The position numbers and the translations under genes are program-made. From an uncultured Roseburia sp. (GTDB lineage Bacteria; Bacillota; Clostridia; Lachnospirales; Lachnospiraceae), in contig CAKRDK010000006.1 of assembly GCA_934309475.1 (NCBI GenBank), positions 44,304 through 108,303 on the forward strand: 64,000 bases of DNA. Direction: 5' to 3'. Within the stretch, counting starts at the first letter, position 1. Each line of letters begins with the position of its first letter. A model generated the notes under the pieces. It did no database searches and had not been told where the DNA came from. It worked only from the letters and a program-made list of their open reading frames with translations. Shown here piece by piece: positions 45,319 to 53,162 of this stretch.

Positions 45319-45852
45319 CTATGCTTTGTTGGCATCCTCCCACCAGACAATCTCACCGGTCCTTAAGAACTCCGGTACACAAATCAGTCTCTGGTTGGAA
45401 GAACCGCGAAACTGCAGGCTGATATCTTTTTTCTCCAGCATAAACTTTCCATCCACTAAGACGTCGAGGCAGGAAAGCATCTCCATCGTCTCCGGCCACA
45501 TCTTTGCCATACGGTCTGCAATATCCGTCTCTAATGTATATCCGGTATAACACCAGATGGTCTTCTTCGGAAACTCTTTTTTCACTCTGCGAAGCAGTGG
45601 AAGCAGTCCCATCTGATTGATATGTTCAAACGGCTCCCCGCCGAGCAGGGTCAGTCCCACAATATAATCCGGGCGCAAAGATTCTATAATCTGATTCTCC
45701 ACTTCCTCCGTAAATACTTCGCCGTAATGGAAATCCCATGTCATCTGGTTAAAGCATCCCTCACAATGATGTGTGCATCCACTGACAAACAGAGACGTAC
45801 GCACCCCCGGTCCGTTCGCTATATCGCAATATTTTATCTCAGCATAGTTCAT
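45319..45852 (-). CDS. nrdG: Anaerobic ribonucleotide reductase activating protein NrdG
   Basis: 177 residues from ATG 45852, 6 bp after AGGAGG. Radical-SAM enzyme that makes the glycyl radical on NrdD. The 4Fe-4S motif C-x3-C-x2-C is visible in SGCTHHCEGC, followed by the SAM-binding GGEPF. nrdD, usually adjacent, is not in the window, so the two genes are separated here. Confidence 0.95.
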   Translation of the reverse strand: MNYAEIKYCDIANGPGVRTSLFVSGCTHHCEGCFNQMTWDFHYGEVFTEEVENQIIESLRPDYIVGLTLLGGEPFEHINQMGLLPLLRRVKKEFPKKTIWCYTGYTLETDIADRMAKMWPETMEMLSCLDVLVDGKFMLEKKDISLQFRGSSNQRLICVPEFLRTGEIVWWEDANKA

Positions 45853-45935
45853 ATCATGCCTCCTATGGAATGAAACCAATATTTTCGATACAAGTATATC
45901 GTGATTTCATCACTCACTAATTTCGCCGTTCGTCA

Positions 45936-45955
45936 AATACAAATAAATTTGTATT
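45936..45955. repeat. AT-rich inverted repeat between nrdG and the coiled-coil gene
   Basis: AATACAAA and TTTGTATT separated by 4 bp. Too AT-rich and without a T-run to be a confident terminator; could be an operator or weak terminator for the upstream coiled-coil gene. Confidence 0.35.
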
Positions 45956-46006
45956 TTCCTCACTTTCGCTCATTATATCACACAGACCGTCTTTCAGCAA
46001 AAAAAT

Positions 46007-46741
46007 TTATGCCTGCTCTGTCTCGAGTTTTTCTGTTTCGAGTTTTTCCTCCTCGCTCTCTCCCACGCTGTTCTCCATCTCATCAATCTCAAACTCTGTC
46101 TTCTGTAACTTCTCATAAGTCGAAATTGCAGAGAGAATACGGTTGATATCTGCCGGAGAGAACATGGAAATTGCCTTGGAAATGTCGCCTATATTATTTA
46201 CATTTACTTTCAGGCTTCCTCCTCTTTCTAACGGAATTGTCAATACTTTTTTCTCATCTGACACATCTCCTAAGCAGAGTGCGTTATGCTCATAATCGCA
46301 CACAAATTCCACGCCATTATAGTTGATAATGCCATTTTCATCTGCAAGCGCAGAATACGGTGCCGTTCTTTCCCCGTCTAACCTTTCGCGAAGCTGCGTT
46401 CCCATTGCCTGCGCTGTCTTCGTATTCAAGGCAGACATCTTTTCATAGAGCTGCTGCACATAATCTTCTTTTTTCTGCTGTGCATCCTCCGTCAGCTTCT
46501 TTGCTTCCTCTTCCTTATCTTTCTGCTCAATGTATTCTTTCTGTTCCTCTTTGATTTCATCGATGGCAGTATCCACTTCATTCATCAGTTTATTCCATTC
46601 GCGTGTGGAGTAAGATTTTCCGCCTATCTGCACCTTATCTTCCGTCTCACCACTCTCAAGTTTGTCTAAAATCTCACTCTTGCGCTCCCTGATTGCATTG
46701 CGCGCATAACTTCTCGTTACATTTACACCGTTTAGCATCAT
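46007..46741 (-). CDS. Coiled-coil protein of unknown function
   Basis: 244 residues from ATG 46741 (GGGAG 8 bp upstream); an open frame upstream to 46846 runs through a terminator and is not used. Residues 1-45 are basic and helical (VTRSYARNAIRERK), 70-130 are a Glu/Lys-rich coiled coil, and 150-210 are a small mixed region (YNGVEFVCDYEHNALCLGD). The C-terminus ends in two copies of EKLETE. No signal peptide and no family recognised. Confidence 0.65.
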   Translation of the reverse strand: MMLNGVNVTRSYARNAIRERKSEILDKLESGETEDKVQIGGKSYSTREWNKLMNEVDTAIDEIKEEQKEYIEQKDKEEEAKKLTEDAQQKKEDYVQQLYEKMSALNTKTAQAMGTQLRERLDGERTAPYSALADENGIINYNGVEFVCDYEHNALCLGDVSDEKKVLTIPLERGGSLKVNVNNIGDISKAISMFSPADINRILSAISTYEKLQKTEFEIDEMENSVGESEEEKLETEKLETEQA

Positions 46742-46803
46742 AACGTTTTCTCCCTCGTACTTCCTGCTTTCCAGAAAATTTTCCATACACTTTCCTGGAA
46801 AGC

Positions 46804-46853
46804 AAAAAAAGCGCCCGTTCTCATGGATTCCTTCCATTGAACACAAGCGCTTT
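46804..46853 (-). terminator. Terminator of the heme-uptake operon
   Basis: Minus strand stem AAAGCGCTTGTGTTC paired with GAGAACGGGCGCTTT (one mismatch, some G-U), followed by seven T. It lies about 95 bp after the last transporter gene. Confidence 0.75.
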
Positions 46854-46948
46854 CCCTAGCTAATATAATTTATCATCTGAAGCATTCCCTGTCTGCTTCA
46901 CTTGCTATGTTTTCTATATCGGTTATCCCAAGGGAAAAAATAACCCCT

Positions 46949-47731
46949 CTACACTGCAAAAACAAATTTTTTTCCGTCAAGATGATGAATTGGAAGGGAA
47001 ATGTCATAAACCTGCTCAAGCAGTTCTTCTTTGATAATATCCTCCGGCGCACCCTGAGCAATCATATGTCCTGCCTTCATCGCAAGAATCTTATCGCTGT
47101 AATAAAATGCCTGATTGATATCATGCAATACCATTACAATTGTAATTCCATATTCCCGGTTCAATTTCTGAATCAACTGCAGAATCTGGAGCTGGTAACG
47201 GATGTCTAGATATGTCGTCGGCTCATCGAGCAGCAACAGTCTGGTGTCCTGCACTAACGCCATCGCAATCCAGACACGCTGCTTCTGTCCGCCGGACAGA
47301 CTCGAAACCGGACGTTTTCTGTACTTTTCCATATGTGTCACTTCTAACGCCCAATTTATCTTTTCCTGCTCCTTTTCCCTGTCCGCCATCTTTCCAAAAC
47401 TCTGATGCGGAAGTCTCCCATAGCCGACTAATTTTTCCACGGTGATATCCGGTGGTGCCGTGTGATACTGGTGCACAATCGCCACCTTTTTGGCAAGTTC
47501 CTTTAGCTTCAATGTCTCTAACGGTGTTCCTTCTAATAAAATCTCGCCGCCATCCGGTCTGTTATTTCTGGTCAAAAGTTGAAACAGTGTGGATTTTCCA
47601 CAACCGTTCGCACCGATTAATGTTGTAATTTTTCCCTCCGGGATTGTAAAATCCATCCCGTGCAAAATCTCATTTTTCCCGTAGGAAAACAAAATATTTT
47701 TTCCTTCATAAATCCAGTCAGGCTTGTTCAT
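46949..47731 (-). CDS. Heme/iron ABC transporter ATP-binding protein
   Basis: 260-residue FecE/FhuC-type ATPase: Walker A GANGCGKST, signature LSGGQKQR, Walker B LLLLDEPT and the H-loop VLHD. It energises the FecCD-type permease whose gene overlaps by 14 bp upstream. Given the heme-binding proteins in the same operon, the cargo is probably heme. Confidence 0.9.
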   Translation of the reverse strand: MNKPDWIYEGKNILFSYGKNEILHGMDFTIPEGKITTLIGANGCGKSTLFQLLTRNNRPDGGEILLEGTPLETLKLKELAKKVAIVHQYHTAPPDITVEKLVGYGRLPHQSFGKMADREKEQEKINWALEVTHMEKYRKRPVSSLSGGQKQRVWIAMALVQDTRLLLLDEPTTYLDIRYQLQILQLIQKLNREYGITIVMVLHDINQAFYYSDKILAMKAGHMIAQGAPEDIIKEELLEQVYDISLPIHHLDGKKFVFAV

Positions 47732-48737
47732 ACTCTTTCGCTGACCTCCTTAACAACAAAATAAAACATGGGCCGCCCACAACCGCCATAATGACCGCTG
47801 CACTGATTTCATATGGATAGGCAATGGTTCTTCCGATAGTATCTGCTGCAAGCAGCGTAAACGCGCCTAAGAGCATCGTATAGGATATCAGTACCTTATG
47901 CTCGCTTCCGACAAGAATACGGGCAATGTGCGGCACCAAAAGTCCCAAAAAGCTGATACTTCCGAGCACCGCCGTGCTGACGGATGCAAGCATGACTGCC
48001 GCAAACGACACCACAATACGGGTTGCGTTCACATGGATGCCAAGGGACGCAATCGTCTTATCCTCTAACCCTAAGATGTCACAGCGTCTGCTAAGACAGA
48101 GCGAGAAAATCAGTCCGACCGTCACATACCCACACAAAAGGGTGAAATCATCCCACGTTTTCATACTGATGTTTCCATTTACGATACTTGCTGCTCCACT
48201 ATATTCTGTTCCCATGATGCTTCCGCCTGCCGAAATCAGCCCGGAAAAAAAGGCATTGACTGCTACACCGGTTAAAATCACACGAAGCGGATTTAATCCG
48301 TCTTTCCAGGAAAGCAGATACACCAGTGCACACGCCGCAATTCCTCCTGCAAATGCAAAAAGCGGAACGGCCAGATAAAGTGCCGGGAAAAACATTGTGA
48401 TAAGCAATGCCGCCACACTTGCCCCCGAACTGATTCCAAGGATTCCCGGGTCTGCAAGCGGATTCTTCATCACCGCCTGTAAAAGCACACCCGACACCGC
48501 AATAGCAGCTCCTCCAAACATTGCAATCATAATCCGTGGAAAACGAAGATGATAGATTGTCGCCACTTTTTCATCGTAGGCGACAAACAGTCCTTTTAAA
48601 ATCTGGGTTGGGGTCGCCTTTATACTTCCGGTATTGACCGATACCAGAAAAAGCACTGCAAGTGCAAATGCCGTTATCATAAAAATGACAGCCTTTTTCT
48701 TGTTCATAAAAATCTCCTTATTTCTCTTCTTCCCCAA
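47718..48737 (-). CDS. FecCD-type heme/iron ABC transporter permease
   Basis: 339 residues with about ten transmembrane segments and FecCD family motifs (RFPRIMIAMFGGAAIAVSG, short form RFPRI at about 63-67; NPLADPGILGISSGA; PHIARILVG). A single permease subunit suggests a homodimer, as in IsdF/HtsB systems. It overlaps the lipoprotein gene by 20 bp. Confidence 0.9.
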   Translation of the reverse strand: MGKKRNKEIFMNKKKAVIFMITAFALAVLFLVSVNTGSIKATPTQILKGLFVAYDEKVATIYHLRFPRIMIAMFGGAAIAVSGVLLQAVMKNPLADPGILGISSGASVAALLITMFFPALYLAVPLFAFAGGIAACALVYLLSWKDGLNPLRVILTGVAVNAFFSGLISAGGSIMGTEYSGAASIVNGNISMKTWDDFTLLCGYVTVGLIFSLCLSRRCDILGLEDKTIASLGIHVNATRIVVSFAAVMLASVSTAVLGSISFLGLLVPHIARILVGSEHKVLISYTMLLGAFTLLAADTIGRTIAYPYEISAAVIMAVVGGPCFILLLRRSAKEYEQA

Positions 48738-49644
48738 AAAGAAGCGGTTCTAATGACCCGATGGCTTCCTGATAACGGAAATTAGCGCTCATGCCAAATT
48801 TCTCATTATCGAGATCATATACCCTTCCTTCTAAGACAGCCGTAAAATGCTGCCACATCTCGTTTGTTGAGAATTCCTCTGCAAACATCTCTTTTACCTG
48901 CTCCGGCATTGCGTGGGAAGTTCTAAGAATGATATCCGGGTCTTTTTCTAACATGTCTTCCGGATTCACATTTAAAAAGTCAGTGCCGTTGCCGTCTCCA
49001 TACACATTTTCGCCACCAGCAAGTTTTACAAGACTTCCGACATAACTGCTCTCCGTTGCCACCACATAGGAACCCGGCAGCCCCATCAGAATCAAAACAG
49101 TCGGTGCTTCCTGCTCCTCATGATTTTGGGCATATTCCTCTAAGTAATCCTGATAGTCCTGATAGAGTTTTTGTGCCTGCTCTTCTTTTCCAAAGCGTTC
49201 CCCTAAATCGAGAATCGACTGGTACATGCCCTCTGTACTTTTTAAATCCAGAAAATAACTGTCCACGCCAATATTGTCGTACTGGGATTCTAATTCTCCC
49301 TGCAGGGAATTCGGCGATAAAATAATGGTCGGGGAGAGCGAGGCAACGGTCTCCATATCCGGCGCCATCGGCGAACCTACGCTGACAGCATTCTCATACC
49401 GTTCTGGTAATGTATAGCTGTCGGAATGTGGCACGCCCACAACATCATCAATTTCTAATGCGTCTAAAATTTCACAGGTTGCCACCGACGTTGCCACGAT
49501 TCTCTCCTGTGTCTCTTCTGTCTCCGTCTGCACGGCTTCATCTGTTTCTGACGCAGATGTATTCTGTGTCGGATTCGACTGGTCAACACATCCCGTCAGG
49601 AAAAGTGCTGCCAGAAGAATCCCTGCTGCTGTTCTCTTTTTCAT
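48718..49644 (-). CDS. isdE: IsdE/HtsA-like heme-binding lipoprotein
   Basis: 308 residues: lipoprotein signal (LFLTGC19), a Thr/Glu linker, then a two-lobed helical-backbone binding protein. The heme ligands of IsdE/HtsA are at matching places: Met93 in GSPMAPDME and His244 in SHAMPEQVKEMF; the surrounding sequence closely follows IsdE as I recall it. It takes heme from the Shp-like protein and hands it to the permease. It lies 2 bp after the Shp-like gene. Confidence 0.88.
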   Translation of the reverse strand: MKKRTAAGILLAALFLTGCVDQSNPTQNTSASETDEAVQTETEETQERIVATSVATCEILDALEIDDVVGVPHSDSYTLPERYENAVSVGSPMAPDMETVASLSPTIILSPNSLQGELESQYDNIGVDSYFLDLKSTEGMYQSILDLGERFGKEEQAQKLYQDYQDYLEEYAQNHEEQEAPTVLILMGLPGSYVVATESSYVGSLVKLAGGENVYGDGNGTDFLNVNPEDMLEKDPDIILRTSHAMPEQVKEMFAEEFSTNEMWQHFTAVLEGRVYDLDNEKFGMSANFRYQEAIGSLEPLLFGEEEK

Positions 49645-49646
49645 TT

Positions 49647-50606
49647 TTATATCCTTTTCTTGCGATAGATTCCGTATCCGATTCCGCCTGCCGCCGCAAT
49701 ATCTACAATTATAATTGCGATTATTCCCGGCGCAGAACTCTTTTTCTTTCCCTTTGTCTCTTCCTTCTGTTCCGTTGTTTCCTCGGTCTCCTCCGGAAAT
49801 ACGCTTTCTGTCTCCTCCGTCATTTCCGTTTCTGCCACAAGCTCCTCAGTTGCTTCTTCCGTCACAGTTTCTGTCGCCTCTTCCGTCGCTTCTTCGGTCT
49901 CGGTTGCTTCCACACTGTCAGTGTCCGATATCTGCTCTGCCACTGCTGCCTGCTCTGCTGTTTCCTGCTCCGCTGCTGTCTGCTGCTCTGCTGTCACTTC
50001 CACTGCTGCGTCCTGTGTAGCTGTTCCTGTATCGGCTGTTTCCTCGGCTGTTACTTCTGCTGCCGCCGGAATCATCTCACTCACAAAATTTCCGGTACCT
50101 GCCACCGCAGAGCCCATGTCTAATTTCACAAAAAACTGAACGTCTCTTCCCATTGGTGTCACATACAGCACCGGACTAATATAGTTATCCGCAGAATCCA
50201 CCTCAAACCGATAGTGGTTACAGGTATCTCCGTCTCTGCTGCAGCTTCCGGTCTGTGTCAGTCCAACCTCGCGGTAACTTCCGTCTGTTCCCTGAATCTG
50301 AATTCTCACATTGCTGATATTCGACATCAGCCCAATTCCAAGTGTGACGTAAGTCTTTCCCTGATACTGCTCCACAAGCGCCGTCTGCTCCACAATGCTT
50401 GCACACATGCTGTCGCCTAATGCAATATTGGTTCCCCCATCCACCGTTTCTCCGGTCTGTGGATTCGCATAGGAGGTTGTCCTTCCAACCGTATAGGCGC
50501 CATCCTCAACAGCATAAACAGGAATGGAAATAGCAGCTATCATAGCTGCCATCACCATTCCGCCAAAAAATTTCACTATGTTCTTTGACAAAATACTTTT
50601 TTTCAT
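49647..50606 (-). CDS. Shp-like surface heme-binding protein
   Basis: 319 residues from ATG 50606 (GAGG 6 bp upstream). Signal peptide (1-32), a Shp-type heme-binding domain (about 35-175; SYANPQTGETVDGGT, GLMSNISNV), a long Glu/Thr/Ala stalk (180-285) and a C-terminal transmembrane anchor with basic tail. Streptococcal Shp binds heme through Met66 and Met153; here Met67 (GDSMCAS) and Met152 (TPMGRD) sit at almost the same positions. Predicted middle step of the relay from the NEAT protein to the lipoprotein. Confidence 0.85.
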   Translation of the reverse strand: MKKSILSKNIVKFFGGMVMAAMIAAISIPVYAVEDGAYTVGRTTSYANPQTGETVDGGTNIALGDSMCASIVEQTALVEQYQGKTYVTLGIGLMSNISNVRIQIQGTDGSYREVGLTQTGSCSRDGDTCNHYRFEVDSADNYISPVLYVTPMGRDVQFFVKLDMGSAVAGTGNFVSEMIPAAAEVTAEETADTGTATQDAAVEVTAEQQTAAEQETAEQAAVAEQISDTDSVEATETEEATEEATETVTEEATEELVAETEMTEETESVFPEETEETTEQKEETKGKKKSSAPGIIAIIIVDIAAAGGIGYGIYRKKRI

Positions 50607-50619
50607 TTCAAACCTCATA

Positions 50620-52968
50620 TTATAAAGAATAACGTCTCTTCTGGTATCTCTTCGCCGCAATGCCCGCTGCAAAAATACCTGTTGCAAGAATGCAAAGCGG
50701 AATTGCCATGTTGGTCTCATCTCCGGTCTTTGGTGCACTCACAGAATAATTGGCCTGATCCATGACAATCACGTAGTCAGATGCATGGGTAAAAGTAAGT
50801 GCCGCATTTCCGTTTGCATCAATCGCATAACTTCCCACGAGTTCCATTTTTCCGGCTGCCTTATTGTAATAATAAAGGTTTGCATACTGACCTGCATATT
50901 CGCTTCCGAGTGCAACGGTCAGTGTTCCCTCGAATCCGAACTCACCTTCATGATTTAAACTTAATTCCAGGGAACCTGTTCCATTTTTTGCAACACCGTT
51001 TACAAGTCCATCCGGGATATTGTCTGCATGTAAGGTAACACCCAGATCAATGTCTGCAAAATTGCTTCCTGTAATCTTAGTTCCGTTAATCGTCCAAAAT
51101 GCACCGTTTTCTAACTGAACCACCAGGTTCTTGTCCTGACCCTTTAATGCATCCAGAACACTTCCTGCCACTACGGTTGTTCCGCTTAATTTCACTGTTA
51201 CAGTTCCCTGGGCTGCTGCCGCATCAATCGATGTCTTCACCTGTGCCCAGCTGTCGCTGTCTGCCACTGTGATTTCGCTTGAAGTGGTTGTGGTTGTCGT
51301 TGTGGTGGTTGTATCTGTTGTTGTAGTTGTGTCTGTCGTTGTATCGCTGTCTGTTGTATTACCCGTTGTCGTGTCGTTCTTTGTCGTGTCGCTGTCCGTT
51401 GTGTCGTTGTCTGTTGTGTCGCTGCTGCTGACTTTTTTCAATGTTGTGTAATCGACCAAAAGCCGTGCATCCAGATCCACATTGCCCATCATTGCCACAT
51501 AAGGATTTACCTTTAAGGTCAGGTAAGATTCTGTATGAGGCAGTACGAAAGAAAATGCTGTTGGATTTCCGTCCGTATCTTTTTTGATTACTTTTGCATC
51601 TGTGTAATTTCCGTCAAGGTCTGCCACTTTTAATTCCTGTAAACTTGCTGTAATGGAACCAAAGGTCATTGGCTGTGTGTAAAGAATCATAGTTGTAGTT
51701 CCATCTTTTACAACCAGTTTTGCCTCTTTTAAAATTGCACTTGCTGCCATGGAAAGCTGGTCTTTTGTGGCATGGTATAAAGCAACGGATACTTTATAGG
51801 TTCCGTCTGTAAGTTCGTCAGCGTCGGTATCATCCCCGTTATCGGTACTGTCGTTTCCGTTATCGCTGCTGTCGCCGCTGTTATCTCCGCTATTGCTTCC
51901 GTTATCTCCGTTGTCTCCACTATTGTCGGTACTGTCGCTTCCGTTATCTCCGTTATCGCCACTGTTATCTCCGTTGTCATCTCCGTCGGTTTCTTCTGCA
52001 ATCGGTTCGTCGGAAGTCTTATTTAAAGTTGTATAATCGACTTTCAAACGGGCATCCATATCTCTTCCCATCTCACTTACCAGCACATTTAAAAATTCAT
52101 CTGTACTCGGCAGTGTAAAGGAATAACAGGTTGGGTTACCATCCGCATCCTGACTTACAAGCTTGCCCTCTGTATATGTTCCGTCCGCATTCTGCACTTT
52201 AATTCCCTGCATGTAAGCAGTCACCCCATATACACTCAGCTCCTGTGTGTAAAGGTACATTGTCGCAACATCATCTTTCACACTGATTTTGGCTTTTCCG
52301 GTCAATGCGCCTGCTGCCATGGAAAGCTGATCTTTTGTGGCATGATAAAGTGCTACGTCCACATCATAGGTTCCCTGGGTCAGTTCTACCTCTGTTGCCA
52401 CCTTCTGTGCATTGTCAAAATCCAGGGTCAGTGTCACATCTGTCGGGTAATCGCTTCCGCCGCCTAAAAAGTTATTCATGAAATCAACGGTAATTGTCAA
52501 TACTGTACTGCCGCTTTCATTTAACTCTAATGGAAACGTAATCTCATCCGGCACTTCCTTATCCTCTGTCTCAGCAGAGCCAAACGCTAAAGAAGATTTC
52601 TCTGTCTTATATGTATTATAAACTGCGTTCTCTACGGTCAGAATGTTTGCGTAGTAGTCAAGTCCAAGGTTGATTACCATGTTCTGACAATTTGCGGTTG
52701 CCGTCATGCTTCCATCTTCTGCAACCTCTAATAAAACACTGTCTCCAAATGCTCCTGCAAAAGCGGTCTGTACCGCCGGCAACGGAGCTGCACTCACAAG
52801 TGACTGAATCGGCACCTGATAAGTACCTGCCTCAAGCACACTCTGTGTACTCTCCTCCTCCGCTTTTACTGTCATTGGCTGCACCTGGCATAAACTGAAT
52901 GTACATGCGAGTGCAAGCATAGTCGCTGTCACTTTTTTTACAAAAGCATATCTGCCTTTTGCCTTCAT
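50620..52968 (-). CDS. NEAT-domain heme acquisition surface protein with sorting-type C-terminus
   Basis: 782 residues: signal peptide (to about 36), a divergent N-terminal domain (48-185), two clear NEAT domains (196-316 and 387-511) that both open GTYxVxVALYHATKDQLSM, an Asp/Asn/Gly/Ser linker between them (327-384), a Thr-rich linker (514-565), a beta-rich region (566-740), then SAPKTGDE, a hydrophobic helix and a basic tail, i.e. a sortase-like anchor. NEAT domains usually hold heme by Tyr; here the second strand motif is EMGRDM or MMGN, implying Met ligands as in Shr. First gene of the heme operon. Confidence 0.87.
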   Translation of the reverse strand: MKAKGRYAFVKKVTATMLALACTFSLCQVQPMTVKAEEESTQSVLEAGTYQVPIQSLVSAAPLPAVQTAFAGAFGDSVLLEVAEDGSMTATANCQNMVINLGLDYYANILTVENAVYNTYKTEKSSLAFGSAETEDKEVPDEITFPLELNESGSTVLTITVDFMNNFLGGGSDYPTDVTLTLDFDNAQKVATEVELTQGTYDVDVALYHATKDQLSMAAGALTGKAKISVKDDVATMYLYTQELSVYGVTAYMQGIKVQNADGTYTEGKLVSQDADGNPTCYSFTLPSTDEFLNVLVSEMGRDMDARLKVDYTTLNKTSDEPIAEETDGDDNGDNSGDNGDNGSDSTDNSGDNGDNGSNSGDNSGDSSDNGNDSTDNGDDTDADELTDGTYKVSVALYHATKDQLSMAASAILKEAKLVVKDGTTTMILYTQPMTFGSITASLQELKVADLDGNYTDAKVIKKDTDGNPTAFSFVLPHTESYLTLKVNPYVAMMGNVDLDARLLVDYTTLKKVSSSDTTDNDTTDSDTTKNDTTTGNTTDSDTTTDTTTTTDTTTTTTTTTTSSEITVADSDSWAQVKTSIDAAAAQGTVTVKLSGTTVVAGSVLDALKGQDKNLVVQLENGAFWTINGTKITGSNFADIDLGVTLHADNIPDGLVNGVAKNGTGSLELSLNHEGEFGFEGTLTVALGSEYAGQYANLYYYNKAAGKMELVGSYAIDANGNAALTFTHASDYVIVMDQANYSVSAPKTGDETNMAIPLCILATGIFAAGIAAKRYQKRRYSL
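51270..51430. repeat. Low-complexity Thr/Asp-coding repeat in the NEAT gene
   Basis: Repeated GTTGT/GTCGTT-type units on the plus strand encode the Thr-rich linker (TTTDTTTT). Prone to slippage; length may vary between strains. Confidence 0.6.
51828..51990. repeat. Low-complexity Asp/Asn-coding repeat in the NEAT gene
   Basis: Degenerate short repeats of the type CCGTTATC/CCACTGTT encode an Asp/Asn/Gly/Ser linker (GDNSGDNG). Not a CRISPR: no constant repeat/spacer spacing. Confidence 0.6.
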
Positions 52969-53001
52969 TCTTTCTCCTCCTCTTTCTTTTACATATGAAA
53001 C

Positions 53002-53020
53002 TTTTGTTAGTCTAATCTAA
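53002..53020 (-). promoter_or_regulatory. DtxR/IdeR-type operator in front of the NEAT gene
   Basis: Minus strand 19-mer matches the DtxR consensus (TTAGGTTAGCCTAACCTAA) at 15 of 19 positions by my count. It also contains the palindrome GTTAG-N6-CTAAC. It lies 34 bp before the NEAT start, downstream of a plausible -10 (TATTCT), so binding would block transcription. The adjacent regulator gene is DtxR-like. Confidence 0.6.
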
Positions 53021-53062
53021 CTCGCAGATACGAGAATACCATACGCGTTTTCGAATGAAAAG

Positions 53063-53162
53063 AAAAAAGTTGTTGCAGCTTTGCAACGAAGTCTCCCGTT
53101 CCCTCCACTTTTCCGGTGGTTTGGCGCAACTAACTTCTGTTGCAATGTGCAACAACTTTTTT
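53063..53162 (-). terminator. Long inverted repeat/terminator after the DtxR-like gene
   Basis: 15-bp perfect arms (53063-53077 and 53148-53162) pair an A-tract with a T-tract over a roughly 70-nt loop. The left part also forms a local 6-bp hairpin GTTGCA/TGCAAC followed by AACTTTTTT on the minus strand. The right arm overlaps the regulator's stop codon. Confidence 0.55.

Noticed and set aside
45936..45955. Terminator of the coiled-coil gene
   Set aside because: The inverted repeat is nearly all A/T and has no following T-run, so termination cannot be claimed; kept only as a repeat.
49410..50123. 237-residue Cys/Leu/Phe-rich plus-strand frame
   Set aside because: Complement of the Glu/Thr-rich stalk of the Shp-like protein; composition is an artefact of that repeat-like coding sequence.
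51828..51990. Possible CRISPR or satellite array
   Set aside because: Short degenerate in-frame units coding an Asp/Asn linker; no constant repeats separated by unique spacers.
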